DNA from: Flavonifractor porci
GTDB taxonomy: Bacteria; Bacillota; Clostridia; Oscillospirales; Oscillospiraceae
Direction of reading: 5' to 3'
NCBI RefSeq assembly: GCF_037572415.1
Contig: NZ_JBBHLB010000013.1
Coordinates: 1 to 64,000, forward strand
DNA length: 64,000 bases
The position numbers and the translations under genes were made by a program. Below are positions 32,354-40,503 of this stretch, piece by piece; position 1 is the stretch's first letter, and each line of letters opens with the position of its first letter. The notes below the pieces were generated by a model that saw only the letters and a program-made list of their open reading frames with translations, was not told the origin of the DNA and ran no database searches.

Positions 32354-33135
32354 TCGCTCCTTTCTTCCCGGGTAATGGAAAATTGGTTGTGTTCCAGCAG
32401 CTCGGCCGCCAGGGCTCCATAGGCCTCGGCCCCCCGGGAATAGGGGTCATAGGCCTGCACCGGCTTGCCAAAGCTGGGGGCCTCGGACAGGCGGACGTTG
32501 CGGGGGATCACCGTGGCGTATACCTGACCGGGGAAGTGGCGCTTGACCTCCTCCGCCACCTGCATGGACAGATTGGTCCGCCCATCGTACATGGTGAGGA
32601 CCACTCCTTCCAGTCCGATCCTGGGGTTGAGGGACCGCTTGACGATGCGGATGGTGGACAGCAGATCGCTCAGTCCTTCCAGGGCGTAGTACTCACACTG
32701 CACCGGTACCAGCACGGAATCGGCGGCGCACAGAGCGTTGAGGGTGAGCAGCTCCAGAGAGGGGGGACAGTCAATGAAGATATAGTCATAGTCTCCGTCC
32801 AGAGCATCCAGAGCGTTTTTCAGCAGATATTCCCGGTGGTCGGCAGTGATCATCTCCACGGTGGCGCCTGCCAGGGATTTGTTGGCGGGGATCACGTCCA
32901 CGTAGGGAGTGGATACCACAGCTTTGCGGACGTCGGTGCCGTTGAGGAGCACATCGTAGATGTTGGGGGAGATGGTCTTGTCCACACCAAAGCCGGAGGT
33001 GGTATTGGCCTGGGGGTCAAAGTCGCAGACCAGTACCCGCTGGTCCAGCTTTTTCAGGGCGGCGGCCAGGTTGACGCAGGTGGTGGTTTTGCCCACCCCG
33101 CCCTTCTGATTTACAATAGCGATGGTTTTTGCCAT
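32350..33135 (-). CDS. parA: Chromosome partitioning ATPase ParA (Soj)
   Basis: A 261-residue ParA-type ATPase. Deviant Walker A is KGGVGKTTT (11-19), with CDFDPQAN (switch I region) and FIDCPPSLE (Walker B). It forms nucleotide-dependent dimers on DNA and, in Bacillus, regulates DnaA. The start at 33135 gives the usual MAKTIAIVNQKGG and has AGGTGCG upstream. It overlaps parB by an ATGA and follows two parS sites. Confidence 0.96.
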   Translation of the reverse strand: MAKTIAIVNQKGGVGKTTTCVNLAAALKKLDQRVLVCDFDPQANTTSGFGVDKTISPNIYDVLLNGTDVRKAVVSTPYVDVIPANKSLAGATVEMITADHREYLLKNALDALDGDYDYIFIDCPPSLELLTLNALCAADSVLVPVQCEYYALEGLSDLLSTIRIVKRSLNPRIGLEGVVLTMYDGRTNLSMQVAEEVKRHFPGQVYATVIPRNVRLSEAPSFGKPVQAYDPYSRGAEAYGALAAELLEHNQFSITREERSE

Positions 33136-33254
33136 AGCGCACCTGCCTTTTTCTTGTAAAGGTTCAGGTTCTATTATATCCCCTTGCCTGACGCAATTCA
33201 ACAGCAAAAGAAAAAGAATGGTTGTTTCACTGTTTCACGCCGCAGCGTAAAGAA

Positions 33255-33290
33255 AATGTGCCGGTGGCACATTTTTTAGCGTAGGTCGCC
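33255..33290. repeat. Isolated long hairpin upstream of parA
   Basis: GCGTAAAGAAAATGTGCC-GGT-GGCACATTTTTTAGCG is a nearly perfect 17-bp stem in the gap between noc and parA, apart from the two parS sites. No T tract suits it as a terminator. Confidence 0.6.
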
Positions 33291-33333
33291 GCAGCTGTGC
33301 TGGCGCGAGGGCACTATGCAAAAAGAGAGTGTG

Positions 33334-33349
33334 TGTTTCACGTGAAACA
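33334..33349. promoter_or_regulatory. parS site 2
   Basis: TGTTTCACGTGAAACA, a perfect 16-bp palindrome matching the Firmicute parS consensus. Confidence 0.95.
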
Positions 33350-33380
33350 AGCTGGAAATGTCAAACAGAAAAAGACCGGA

Positions 33381-33396
33381 TGTTTCACGTGAAACA
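33381..33396. promoter_or_regulatory. parS site 3 inside a longer palindrome
   Basis: TGTTTCACGTGAAACA again, extended to CCGGA-parS-TCCGG (33377-33401). It is 31 bp from site 2 and just beyond the noc stop. Confidence 0.95.
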
Positions 33397-33423
33397 TCCG
33401 GCAAAAGATAAGAGAGGGAAAGG

Positions 33424-34230
33424 CTATGATTTGGGAATGGTAATGGTCAGCTGGATGGAGTCCGCCGTCTCCTGACGTTTGCAGTTGGCGTTCACCCCGG
33501 CGCTCTTCATGATGGACAGCCCCCGGGTGACCGTATTGAGGAAGAGCCGCACATCCTTAATAATAAAGGCGGGCTTCTTTCGGGCAGGCTTGTCCGGGGC
33601 GGGGTGAAGGAGCTCCTCCACATATTGCTCGGTCTTGGCTACCGTCAGGCCTTCCTCCGCCACATAGCGGGCAGCCGCCTCCTGGGCGGCGGGGTCCTCC
33701 AGCTTGAGGAGGGCCCGGGCGTGGCGCTCGGTGCAGCCGTGTTCCCGCAGGACCGACAGGGCGGCAGGGGGGAGCCGCAGCAGCCGCAGCTTGTTGGCCA
33801 CGGCGGACTGGGACTTGCCCACCCGCTTGGCGGCCTCCTCCTGGGAGAGGCGGTAGGTCTGAATGAGAGAGGACAGGGCGGCGGCCTCCTCCACAAAGTC
33901 CAGGTCCCGGCGCTGCAAATTCTCCACCAGGGCCAGCAGGGAGGACTCCTGCCCGTCCACACTGACAATAATGCAGGGCACTTCGGTCAGCCCCGCCAGC
34001 TTGGAGGCCCGCAGACGGCGTTCTCCCGACACCAGCTCCAGCCCGGTGCTTGTCCGGCGCACTGACAGGGGCTGGAGCACCCCGTGCTCCTGAATGCTGG
34101 CCGCCAATTCCTCCAGCCCATCCTGGGCAAAGACCTTTCTGGGCTGGGCCGGATTGGGGGAAATAGCGGAAATGGGCATAAACTGGACCCGATTGCTTTC
34201 AAACAGGCCCTTTCGACGTAGCAGCGGCAT
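33424..34230 (-). CDS. noc: Noc-like ParB paralogue (nucleoid occlusion)
   Basis: A 268-residue ParB-family protein: an N-terminal FMPISAISPNPAQPRK box, CTP-binding GERRLRASK, ENLQRRDLDFVEEA, and the helix-turn-helix (SQEEAAKRVGKSQSAVANKL). It is shorter than ParB and lies upstream of parA, the usual place of Noc, which binds its own sites and blocks division over the nucleoid. The N-terminus lacks an obvious long amphipathic membrane helix, so Noc function is likely but not certain. No separate Noc site was identified. Confidence 0.88.
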   Translation of the reverse strand: MPLLRRKGLFESNRVQFMPISAISPNPAQPRKVFAQDGLEELAASIQEHGVLQPLSVRRTSTGLELVSGERRLRASKLAGLTEVPCIIVSVDGQESSLLALVENLQRRDLDFVEEAAALSSLIQTYRLSQEEAAKRVGKSQSAVANKLRLLRLPPAALSVLREHGCTERHARALLKLEDPAAQEAAARYVAEEGLTVAKTEQYVEELLHPAPDKPARKKPAFIIKDVRLFLNTVTRGLSIMKSAGVNANCKRQETADSIQLTITIPKS

Positions 34231-34332
34231 AAAAGCGCCTCCTTCGCGGTGGTAAGTAGTTGGTCTGACTATAGATTACCATATTTTTCCGCAAAAGAGG
34301 CCTAACAGCGTCGAATGGGAAATATTTTCCAT

Positions 34333-35022
34333 TTACCCGCCTTCCCGGTCCAGGGCCTGGGCCAGGCGGCGGAGAAAGATCAGATTGCTGGGCCGCTGGG
34401 GCGGCAGGCCGCCCATCAGGTCTATGTAAGCTGGGCGAGGGGCGGCGTGGAGCTTGTCCACCATGGAGCGGATGTTCTTTTCCACGCTGCCGTAACAGGT
34501 GTGCTGACTGGCAATGGTGGGGGCGTAGGCCTCCTTCAGCAGGGCGCTGGGGCACTGATGAAGGACCACGGCGGCCCGTGCCGCTGCCTCCATGCCCAGG
34601 CCGGAGGCGCCCATGGAGTCCAGCAGCTCCATAGCCTGACGCTCCAGAGGCGCGCCGCAGAGGAACTGGAGCAGCTCCGGCAGGGCCTGGACGTTCACCG
34701 GCTTAACCAGATAATAGCTGGCCCCCAGGGAGAGGGCGCACTTTATCACCCCCTGGTGAGAGATTTGGGAGGTGACCACCACCACAGGGCCATCCCGCCG
34801 CCGGCCCATGGTCCGCAGCACCCCCAGCCCGTCCAGGCCGGGCATCACCAGGTCCAGCAGCACCGCGTCGGGCCGCAGCTGCTCCATGAGGGCCAGGCAC
34901 TCCAGCCCGTCGGCGGCCACGCCGCACAGGGAGAGTCCGGGCAGCCGGGGCAGGGCTTCTCCCAGCAGCCGCCGGGCGGCAGGATCGTCCTCCGCCACCA
35001 GCACCCGAATGTGGGCGGCCAT
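34333..35022 (-). CDS. Spo0A-like response regulator
   Basis: A 229-residue protein. Residues 5-120 are a receiver domain with EDD near residue 11, the phospho-accepting Asp in VLLDLVMPGLDG and Lys in YLVKPV. Residues 125-229 resemble the Spo0A effector domain in a divergent form: GSVEKNIRSMVDKL aligns with the recognition helix region and PQRPSNLIFLRRLAQAL with the family's final helix. It starts 3 nt after an XRE-like gene, so they form one operon upstream of noc-parAB. Canonical Spo0A is usually elsewhere; this may be a paralogue. Confidence 0.8.
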   Translation of the reverse strand: MAAHIRVLVAEDDPAARRLLGEALPRLPGLSLCGVAADGLECLALMEQLRPDAVLLDLVMPGLDGLGVLRTMGRRRDGPVVVVTSQISHQGVIKCALSLGASYYLVKPVNVQALPELLQFLCGAPLERQAMELLDSMGASGLGMEAAARAAVVLHQCPSALLKEAYAPTIASQHTCYGSVEKNIRSMVDKLHAAPRPAYIDLMGGLPPQRPSNLIFLRRLAQALDREGG

Positions 35023-35025
35023 GGT

Positions 35026-35382
35026 TTAGTCCTCCGGCCCCATGGCCTCCGCCGCCTTCAGGGCCAGCAGAAGCATATGGGCCGCCAATTCCCGGTCCAG
35101 GGGAGAGGTCTGGCGCAGATGGCGCTCCAGCCGGTCCACCGCCGGGTCCTCCGGCAGGGTGCCGTGGGCCAGAAAGTCCAGCCCCACCCCCAGTACCTGA
35201 CTCATCTCTACAAAAATAGACATAGACATACACTTTTTTCCCTGTTCAATGTCGCTGACGTACTGAGCTGTGATACCCAGCCGCTCGGCCAGCTGCTCCC
35301 GGCTCATATCCAGCTGAGCCCGGCAGTTCCACACCCGTGTGCCCACTTCGCCCAGCCACCGCTTTTTCTCCTGTTTTTCCAC
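35026..35382 (-). CDS. XRE-family helix-turn-helix protein
   Basis: A 118-residue regulator with a Cro/C1-type helix-turn-helix (SREQLAERLGITAQYVSDIE) at about 25-75 and a short helical tail. The start is uncertain: a GTG at 35382 with GGGGTGG upstream was preferred to a TTG 21 bp earlier. It is immediately upstream of the Spo0A-like gene, like SinR-type regulators that act with Spo0A, but the functional link is inference. Confidence 0.8.
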   Translation of the reverse strand: MEKQEKKRWLGEVGTRVWNCRAQLDMSREQLAERLGITAQYVSDIEQGKKCMSMSIFVEMSQVLGVGLDFLAHGTLPEDPAVDRLERHLRQTSPLDRELAAHMLLLALKAAEAMGPED

Positions 35383-35494
35383 AGCAGCCACCCCGCATAT
35401 CAAAGGTTATCCCAACTATAGATATAGGGTGTCACAACTCAGTATTTTTACAAGAAATAATCGTTTCAAATCAAATAACAATAGTTGAAAACAA

Positions 35495-35534
35495 AAGAAA
35501 AACGCAGCAGCCGGGACAAAGCCGGGCTGCTGCG
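35495..35534 (-). terminator. Terminator of the PrsA-like gene
   Basis: On the minus strand, GCAGCAGCCCGG/CCGGCTGCTGC stem followed by GTTTTTC. Confidence 0.85.
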
Positions 35535-35553
35535 CAGGGTGCGAAAAAGGGCC

Positions 35554-36795
35554 TCAGGCTGCGGGGGAGGCGGAGGGCTCCGCCGCGGGAGATTCGGTCT
35601 CAGGAGCGGGGCTCTCAGTGGCCGCGGGGCTCTCGGAAGCCTGGGCCTCCGCCTGCTTCTGCTGCTGCCACTCCAGGACCATGTTCATCATAAAGTCATA
35701 GAAGGCCTTGGGGTCCAGGTTCTTGTAGGCGTCGGTGGTCTCCACCTTGGCGTCCGCCGTCCACTGGTCCAGCAGCTGGTTCATGGCGTAGTCGGTGTAG
35801 GCGGTGCGGGTGGTCTCGTTGTCGGCGTCCTGCCGCAGCAGGATGTGGTAGCCGTAGTCGGTCTCCACAGGCTGGCTGATCTGGCCCACCTCCAGCTGGG
35901 TGCCGGCGGTGACGAACTCGGAGACCAGGGAGCCGGTGCCGTCCACCATGGCGCCCGTGGACAGGAAGGTGTAACCCTCGGGCTTATACAGCTCGCCGGT
36001 GGTCTCGTCCCGGCCGTCGTCGCTCTTCTCATTCATGGCCGTTTCAAAGGCGGCGGCGGGGTCGGCGGCGCCGGTGATCTCGGTGTACAGAGCGTCGGCC
36101 TCCGCCTTGGTGGCCGCCTTCTCCTCGTCGGTAGCCGGAGAACCATCCTCATGGGTGGGGAAGGCGATGAGGATGTGCTTGCAGCTGTAGATGCCTTCGG
36201 AGTCGATCATGTTCCGGATGTCCTCGTCGGTGGGGGTAAGCTCGCCGGACTCCTTCATGGCGCTCTGGAGGCCGGACACCAGGTAGTAGGCGTCGTTCAG
36301 GCCCAGATAGCCCTCCCGGCTGATGCACTGCTGGTCCAGCCACTCCTGGGTGGTCAGGCCGTAATACTGCTCGTACATGGCCCCCATCTGGTCCAGCTGC
36401 GCCTCGGCCTCGGCCCGCTGCTCCTCGGTGACGGTCACCCCGGCCTCATCGGCATGGTTGGCCACGGTGGCGTACAGCTTGCTGATCTCCAGGGCCTGCT
36501 CCTTCAGGTAGTCGGCGGTGGGCTGGCCCTCGATCTCCTCCTCCCAGGCCTCGTCATTGGCCAGGTAGCCGGCGCTCTTGGCGGTGGAGATGCTGGTCAG
36601 CAGCCAGTACAGGTACTGGTCGGCGGTGACCTCCCGGCCGTCCACGGTGAAGAGCACGGTGTCCCGGCTCAGGCCGGTGGCCTTGTAGGCGATATCGTCG
36701 TCGGCGGGCTTGGGATCGGCTGCGGCGCAGCCGGCCATGGCGCCTGCCAGAAGCGCGCCGCTCAGTCCGGCGCACAAGAGTTTCTTCCAATTCAT
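35554..36795 (-). CDS. PrsA-like peptidyl-prolyl isomerase lipoprotein
   Basis: A 413-residue extracytoplasmic foldase. The lipobox is AMAGC with Cys23. An N-terminal SurA/PrsA helical domain is followed by a parvulin-type region (about 205-320: CKHILIAFPTHEDG and YGYHILL). The last ~35 residues are a low-complexity Ser-Pro-Ala-Glu tail. The start at 36795 gives a proper signal peptide and follows AAGGAGG. It would assist folding of exported proteins such as the SLH proteins encoded nearby. Confidence 0.88.
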   Translation of the reverse strand: MNWKKLLCAGLSGALLAGAMAGCAAADPKPADDDIAYKATGLSRDTVLFTVDGREVTADQYLYWLLTSISTAKSAGYLANDEAWEEEIEGQPTADYLKEQALEISKLYATVANHADEAGVTVTEEQRAEAEAQLDQMGAMYEQYYGLTTQEWLDQQCISREGYLGLNDAYYLVSGLQSAMKESGELTPTDEDIRNMIDSEGIYSCKHILIAFPTHEDGSPATDEEKAATKAEADALYTEITGAADPAAAFETAMNEKSDDGRDETTGELYKPEGYTFLSTGAMVDGTGSLVSEFVTAGTQLEVGQISQPVETDYGYHILLRQDADNETTRTAYTDYAMNQLLDQWTADAKVETTDAYKNLDPKAFYDFMMNMVLEWQQQKQAEAQASESPAATESPAPETESPAAEPSASPAA

Positions 36796-36872
36796 GTCTC
36801 GTTCCTCCTTGTGATGGCCGGACAGTCCCGGCGAAACAGCACTAGTGTACACCTTTTTTTCTTCACAGGCAA

Positions 36873-36918
36873 GAAAACCGGGGCGGGGTTCATTGAAAAT
36901 TCACAAACACCGCCCCGG
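36873..36918 (-). terminator. Terminator of the YitT-family gene
   Basis: CCGGGGCGG/CCGCCCCGG arms with a 23-nt loop; TTTTC follows on the minus strand. Confidence 0.7.
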
Positions 36919-36951
36919 TATGGGATGGATGGATCTATGGTTGGCCGGCTC

Positions 36952-37809
36952 CTAGGCCCGCAAAAAGCCCTTGCCGAAGATCTCGCTGGAGTTGGCCACG
37001 ATCATGAAAGCATGGGGGTCCACCTGCTTCAGGTGGCGGCGCAGAGCCACCGCCTGGCCCCGGGAGAGAACGGTGAGCACCACATGGTGGACGTCGTGGG
37101 TGTAGGCCCCCTGGGCGGTCCAGAGGGTGGCTCCCCGGGTCAGAGTGTGGGTCACATAGTCGCACACGTGCTCCGGGTCGGAGGTGATGATAAAGAAGGC
37201 CTTCCGGCGGTTGAGAGACTCGATGGCCCCGTCCACCAGCACCGACTTGAGGGCCAGGCCCAGCAGGGAGCACAGGCCCGCCGTGGCGTCAAAGACGAAG
37301 AGAGCGGCGGCGGCAATGGCCACGTCAGAGATGAGCAGGGCGGTGCCCACGTCTAGGCCGGTGTACTTCTTCAAAATCATGGCGGCAATGTCGGTGCCGC
37401 CGGAGGAGGCGTCGATGTTGAACAAAATGGCGGCCCCCAGGGCGGGCAGGATCACCGCGAAGAAGAGCTCCAGCATCAGCTGGTCGGTGAGAGGGGCGGT
37501 GAGGGGCCACACCCAGGAAAACACCTGGATCAGGCCCGCCGACAGCAGGGAGCAGTACACCGTCCGGAACCCGAAGCTCTTGTCCAGCATCAGAAAGCCC
37601 AGAATGAGAAAGAGCACGTTGATGATGGTGTTGTAGGAGGAGGCCGACAGGACGGGAAGCACCTTGCCCAGCAGGATGGACAGGCCGGACACGCCCCCCA
37701 TGGAGAAGTTGTTGGGGAATTTGAAGCAGTAGACGCCCACGGAGATCATGACCGTGGCAATGTTCATCCACAGAAATTCCTTCCAGAATCGCTTTTTGTC
37801 CGATATCAT
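36952..37809 (-). CDS. YitT family membrane protein with C-terminal DUF2179 domain
   Basis: A 285-residue protein with about five transmembrane segments (residues 15-190; KFPNNFSMGGVSGLS and DASSGGTDIAA are family motifs) and a cytoplasmic DUF2179 domain from about 205 to 285 (KAFFIITSDPEHV). The substrate is unknown; related proteins are thought to be transporters. The ATG at 37809 was preferred to one 6 bp earlier because AGGAG is correctly spaced. Its own terminator follows. Confidence 0.88.
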   Translation of the reverse strand: MISDKKRFWKEFLWMNIATVMISVGVYCFKFPNNFSMGGVSGLSILLGKVLPVLSASSYNTIINVLFLILGFLMLDKSFGFRTVYCSLLSAGLIQVFSWVWPLTAPLTDQLMLELFFAVILPALGAAILFNIDASSGGTDIAAMILKKYTGLDVGTALLISDVAIAAAALFVFDATAGLCSLLGLALKSVLVDGAIESLNRRKAFFIITSDPEHVCDYVTHTLTRGATLWTAQGAYTHDVHHVVLTVLSRGQAVALRRHLKQVDPHAFMIVANSSEIFGKGFLRA

Positions 37810-37843
37810 GTCCATCTCTCCTTTTCGTCAGGGGGGAGTCCCG

Positions 37844-39499
37844 TCATCGGGCGGCCTGGACGGCGCTCCACACGTCGTATCCGCTGCTGGCGGGAATGGT
37901 GCCTACCCGCCACAGGGACACCCCGGTGATCCCGAACATTTTGGCCAGCTGGAGCTTGTCCGCCACGCTGCGGGCGTCCTCATACCATACCTTGTAGCGC
38001 TCCCCCTCCTCATTGGTGTAGACGGCGCAGGGATTGCGGTACTTGTCGCTGTAGGTCACCGCCGTGTCCGGCTGGGCCAGCCGGGCGGCCAGGGTGGAGG
38101 GGCCGGGGTGGTAGATGGTGGTGTCCAGGAGTTTTCCGTCCTGGTCAACGTGGAACCCGGCGGAACCGAAGGAGATGGCCAGGGCGATCTTGCCCGCGTC
38201 CCGGACGCCGGCGGCTGGATCGGTGATATCCCGCAGGGCCTCGTACACGCTGGCGATGGGGGTGACGGGGGAGTCGGTGTTGCCGGTGCCCACATAGGAC
38301 TCTGGGATGGAGGTCCACTGATAGTCGTGGGCCATGAGGATCACCTTGTCGCACACCTCACCCAGGCCCCGGTAGTCAAAGCCTGTGTACCAGGTGTCGG
38401 GCTGCACGCACACATACAGGGCCTTGCCGGCGGGCAGGGCGGAGCGCAGCTCCTGCATAAAGGTGACATAATTCTTTTTTATGGTGTCCCCCTTCAGCCC
38501 CTCGAAGTCGATGGTCAGGCCGGCGTAGTCCCCGGCGGCGGCCACCAGGGCGTCGATGGCCTGGGCCCGGGCGTTGGAGTTGTTGACCACAGCGGCCACG
38601 GTGGAGGTGGTGGAGCCGTCGGCCAGGGTCACCGAGTCGGTGGCAGAGCCAAAGACGCACAGGTTGTAGTCCACTCCGTGGCTGGTGAAGTAGTCGGTGG
38701 CGGGGGTGGGATCGGAGGGTTTCACCCAGTCGTTGCCGTTTGTGTTGGTGGAGTTGAGGGTGGGGCCGTCCGGGCCGTACTCAAGCCGGGCCCAGCCCAG
38801 GCTGACCGCATCCATGTCGGCGGTCAGGTTGATCTGGGCGTAGGAGGAGAAGGCATAGAAGCCGTGGAGCCAGTCCACCTTGGAGAGGTAGCGCTCATAC
38901 ACCCGCACCAGCATGGTGGCGGCCTCCTCCCGGGTGGCCGAGTGGGCGGGCAGGAACTTGAGCTGACCGTTGGGGCCGGACACCCCCTTGATCATGCCGA
39001 TGTCGTAGGCGATGGCGATATAGCCCCCGTTGTTTTTCACGTCGTCAAAGGGGAGGGAGAGGGAGGACAGGTCCTGGGCCAGGGTGTCGTATCCCAGGGC
39101 CCGCACCAGCATCACCGCCATCTCCTCCCGGCTGATCAGGTCCAGGGGGCGGAAGGCGCCGTTGGGGTCCATCACGTCGTGGGCCCGGGCGGTCTCCACC
39201 GCGGAGTAATACCACTCCTTGGTGCCGCAGTCTATGTAGGAGGGGGCGGATGGAGCGATCATATCCCAGCCGAACATCCGGCACAGAACGGTGACAAATT
39301 CCGCCCGGGTGATCTCGTCCCCGATGCCGAACCGGCCGTCGGGATAGCCCTCCATCAGGCCATACTCCCGGGCTTTGTCGATGTGGGCCTGGGCCCAGTG
39401 GCCGCCGGTGTCGGAGAAGGCCCGGGCGGCGGGGGAGAGAGGAGCGGCGCAAAGCAGGAAAGCGGCGGTGAGAGCCGCCGCACAGATCCGACGCTTCAT
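37844..39499 (-). CDS. Cell-surface SLH protein with GH18-like hydrolase domain
   Basis: A 551-residue exported protein. A signal peptide covers about 1-27. Three SLH repeats span about 28-200 (FSDTGGHWAQAHIDKAREYG, YPDGRFGIGDEITRAE). Residues 215-551 form a glycosyl hydrolase family 18-like barrel with the catalytic-type GLTIDFEGL and downstream MAHDYQW and WRVGTI. Homologues hydrolyse or bind N-acetylglucosamine polymers and include spore cortex enzymes. Start at 39499 follows AAAGGAGG. Divergent from xpt. Confidence 0.87.
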   Translation of the reverse strand: MKRRICAAALTAAFLLCAAPLSPAARAFSDTGGHWAQAHIDKAREYGLMEGYPDGRFGIGDEITRAEFVTVLCRMFGWDMIAPSAPSYIDCGTKEWYYSAVETARAHDVMDPNGAFRPLDLISREEMAVMLVRALGYDTLAQDLSSLSLPFDDVKNNGGYIAIAYDIGMIKGVSGPNGQLKFLPAHSATREEAATMLVRVYERYLSKVDWLHGFYAFSSYAQINLTADMDAVSLGWARLEYGPDGPTLNSTNTNGNDWVKPSDPTPATDYFTSHGVDYNLCVFGSATDSVTLADGSTTSTVAAVVNNSNARAQAIDALVAAAGDYAGLTIDFEGLKGDTIKKNYVTFMQELRSALPAGKALYVCVQPDTWYTGFDYRGLGEVCDKVILMAHDYQWTSIPESYVGTGNTDSPVTPIASVYEALRDITDPAAGVRDAGKIALAISFGSAGFHVDQDGKLLDTTIYHPGPSTLAARLAQPDTAVTYSDKYRNPCAVYTNEEGERYKVWYEDARSVADKLQLAKMFGITGVSLWRVGTIPASSGYDVWSAVQAAR

Positions 39500-39694
39500 G
39501 GAAAAAAGACCTCCTTTATCGTGGGTAAAACAGGGGCAAGGGTCTGACACCTCTTATTTTAGCAAAGGAGCGGGCAAAGTACAACGAAAAACGGAGGGCC
39601 TTTCGGAAGGATGGCAGAAAAAACCCCATATAGATCAGACAAAATCAATAAAAAGGGGTGACGAGGGCGTTGTTTTTTGATAGAATATGGTCAG

Positions 39695-39723
39695 TTGCAG
39701 AGGGATGCAGAATTCGATACAAT
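39695..39723 (+). promoter_or_regulatory. Promoter of xpt
   Basis: TTGCAG, a 17-bp spacer and TACAAT, 32 bp before the ATG. That distance leaves no room for a purine riboswitch. Confidence 0.8.
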
Positions 39724-39755
39724 AAATATGAATTTTTTGTTAAGGAGACGGCGAT

Positions 39756-40328
39756 ATGAAATTGCTGGAAGATCGCATCCGCACCGACGGCATCATTCGG
39801 GAAGGCGGCGTGCTGAAGGTGGACAGCTTCCTCAATCATCAGATGGATGTAAAGCTGTTTCAGGAAATGGGTAAGGAATTTTTGCGTTTGTACAAGGACT
39901 GCGGGGTTACCAAGATTTTGACCATCGAGGCATCGGGGATCGGGATCGCGTGTGTGGCCGCGCAGTTTTTTGATTGTCCGGTGATCTTCGCCAAGAAGAA
40001 CAAGACCAAGAACATCGCCGGCGACGTGTACACCTCCAAGGTGGAATCCTTCACCCACGGCAAGGTGTACGATATCATTGTGGCCAAGCAGTTCCTGCTG
40101 CCCGAGGACCGGGTGCTCATCATTGACGACTTCCTGGCCAACGGTTCCGCCCTCCAGGGCCTCATCAAGCTGGTGCTGGACGCCGGGGCCACCCTGGTGG
40201 GCGCCGGTATCGCGGTGGAGAAGGCCTTCCAGCCCGGCGGCGATCTGATCCGGGGCATGGGCGTGCGGGTGGAATCTCTGGCAAAAATTAAGAGTATGAG
40301 TGTAGAGGACGGCGTGGAGTTCTGCTGA
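39756..40328 (+). CDS. xpt: Xanthine phosphoribosyltransferase
   Basis: A 190-residue salvage enzyme converting xanthine and PRPP to XMP. The PRPP-binding loop is VLIIDDFLANGSA, and the N-terminal MKLLEDRI..DGIIREGGVLKVDSFLNH is typical. ATG at 39756 with AAGGAGACG upstream. The next genes encode a BMP-type nucleoside importer on the same strand, which fits purine uptake and salvage. A weak terminator and two dyad repeats lie between. Confidence 0.95.
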   Translation: MKLLEDRIRTDGIIREGGVLKVDSFLNHQMDVKLFQEMGKEFLRLYKDCGVTKILTIEASGIGIACVAAQFFDCPVIFAKKNKTKNIAGDVYTSKVESFTHGKVYDIIVAKQFLLPEDRVLIIDDFLANGSALQGLIKLVLDAGATLVGAGIAVEKAFQPGGDLIRGMGVRVESLAKIKSMSVEDGVEFC

Positions 40329-40344
40329 GCCAACGCCGGGAATT

Positions 40345-40407
40345 GCGGGGCGTCCAGAGGCCGCCCCCTACAAGATGGGCGTAGGGGCCGGCGTCCCCGA
40401 CGGCCCG
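40345..40407. repeat. GTAGGGGCG dyad repeats, facing pair
   Basis: GCGGGGCGTCC..GCCGCCCCCTAC (40345-40371) faces CGTAGGGGCCGGCGTCCCCGA (from 40380). Together they make a larger imperfect inverted repeat between xpt and the BMP gene. Confidence 0.7.
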
Positions 40408-40430
40408 TGTGTCTTTTTGTGTGTTCAGAC

Positions 40431-40456
40431 CAGCCTGCGGGGAACAGGCTGTTTTG
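40431..40456 (+). terminator. Weak terminator after xpt
   Basis: CAGCCTG-CGGGGAA-CAGGCTG followed by TTTTG. It may only partly stop transcription into the BMP gene. Confidence 0.55.
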
Positions 40457-40503
40457 AAGGAAAGTTGGAAGTCATATCGGATCTAAAAGGAGGAAATTTG
40501 GAC

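Noticed and set aside
39724..39755. Purine riboswitch before xpt
   Set aside because: The predicted promoter lies only 32 bp from the ATG, leaving no room, and no purine-aptamer core is present.
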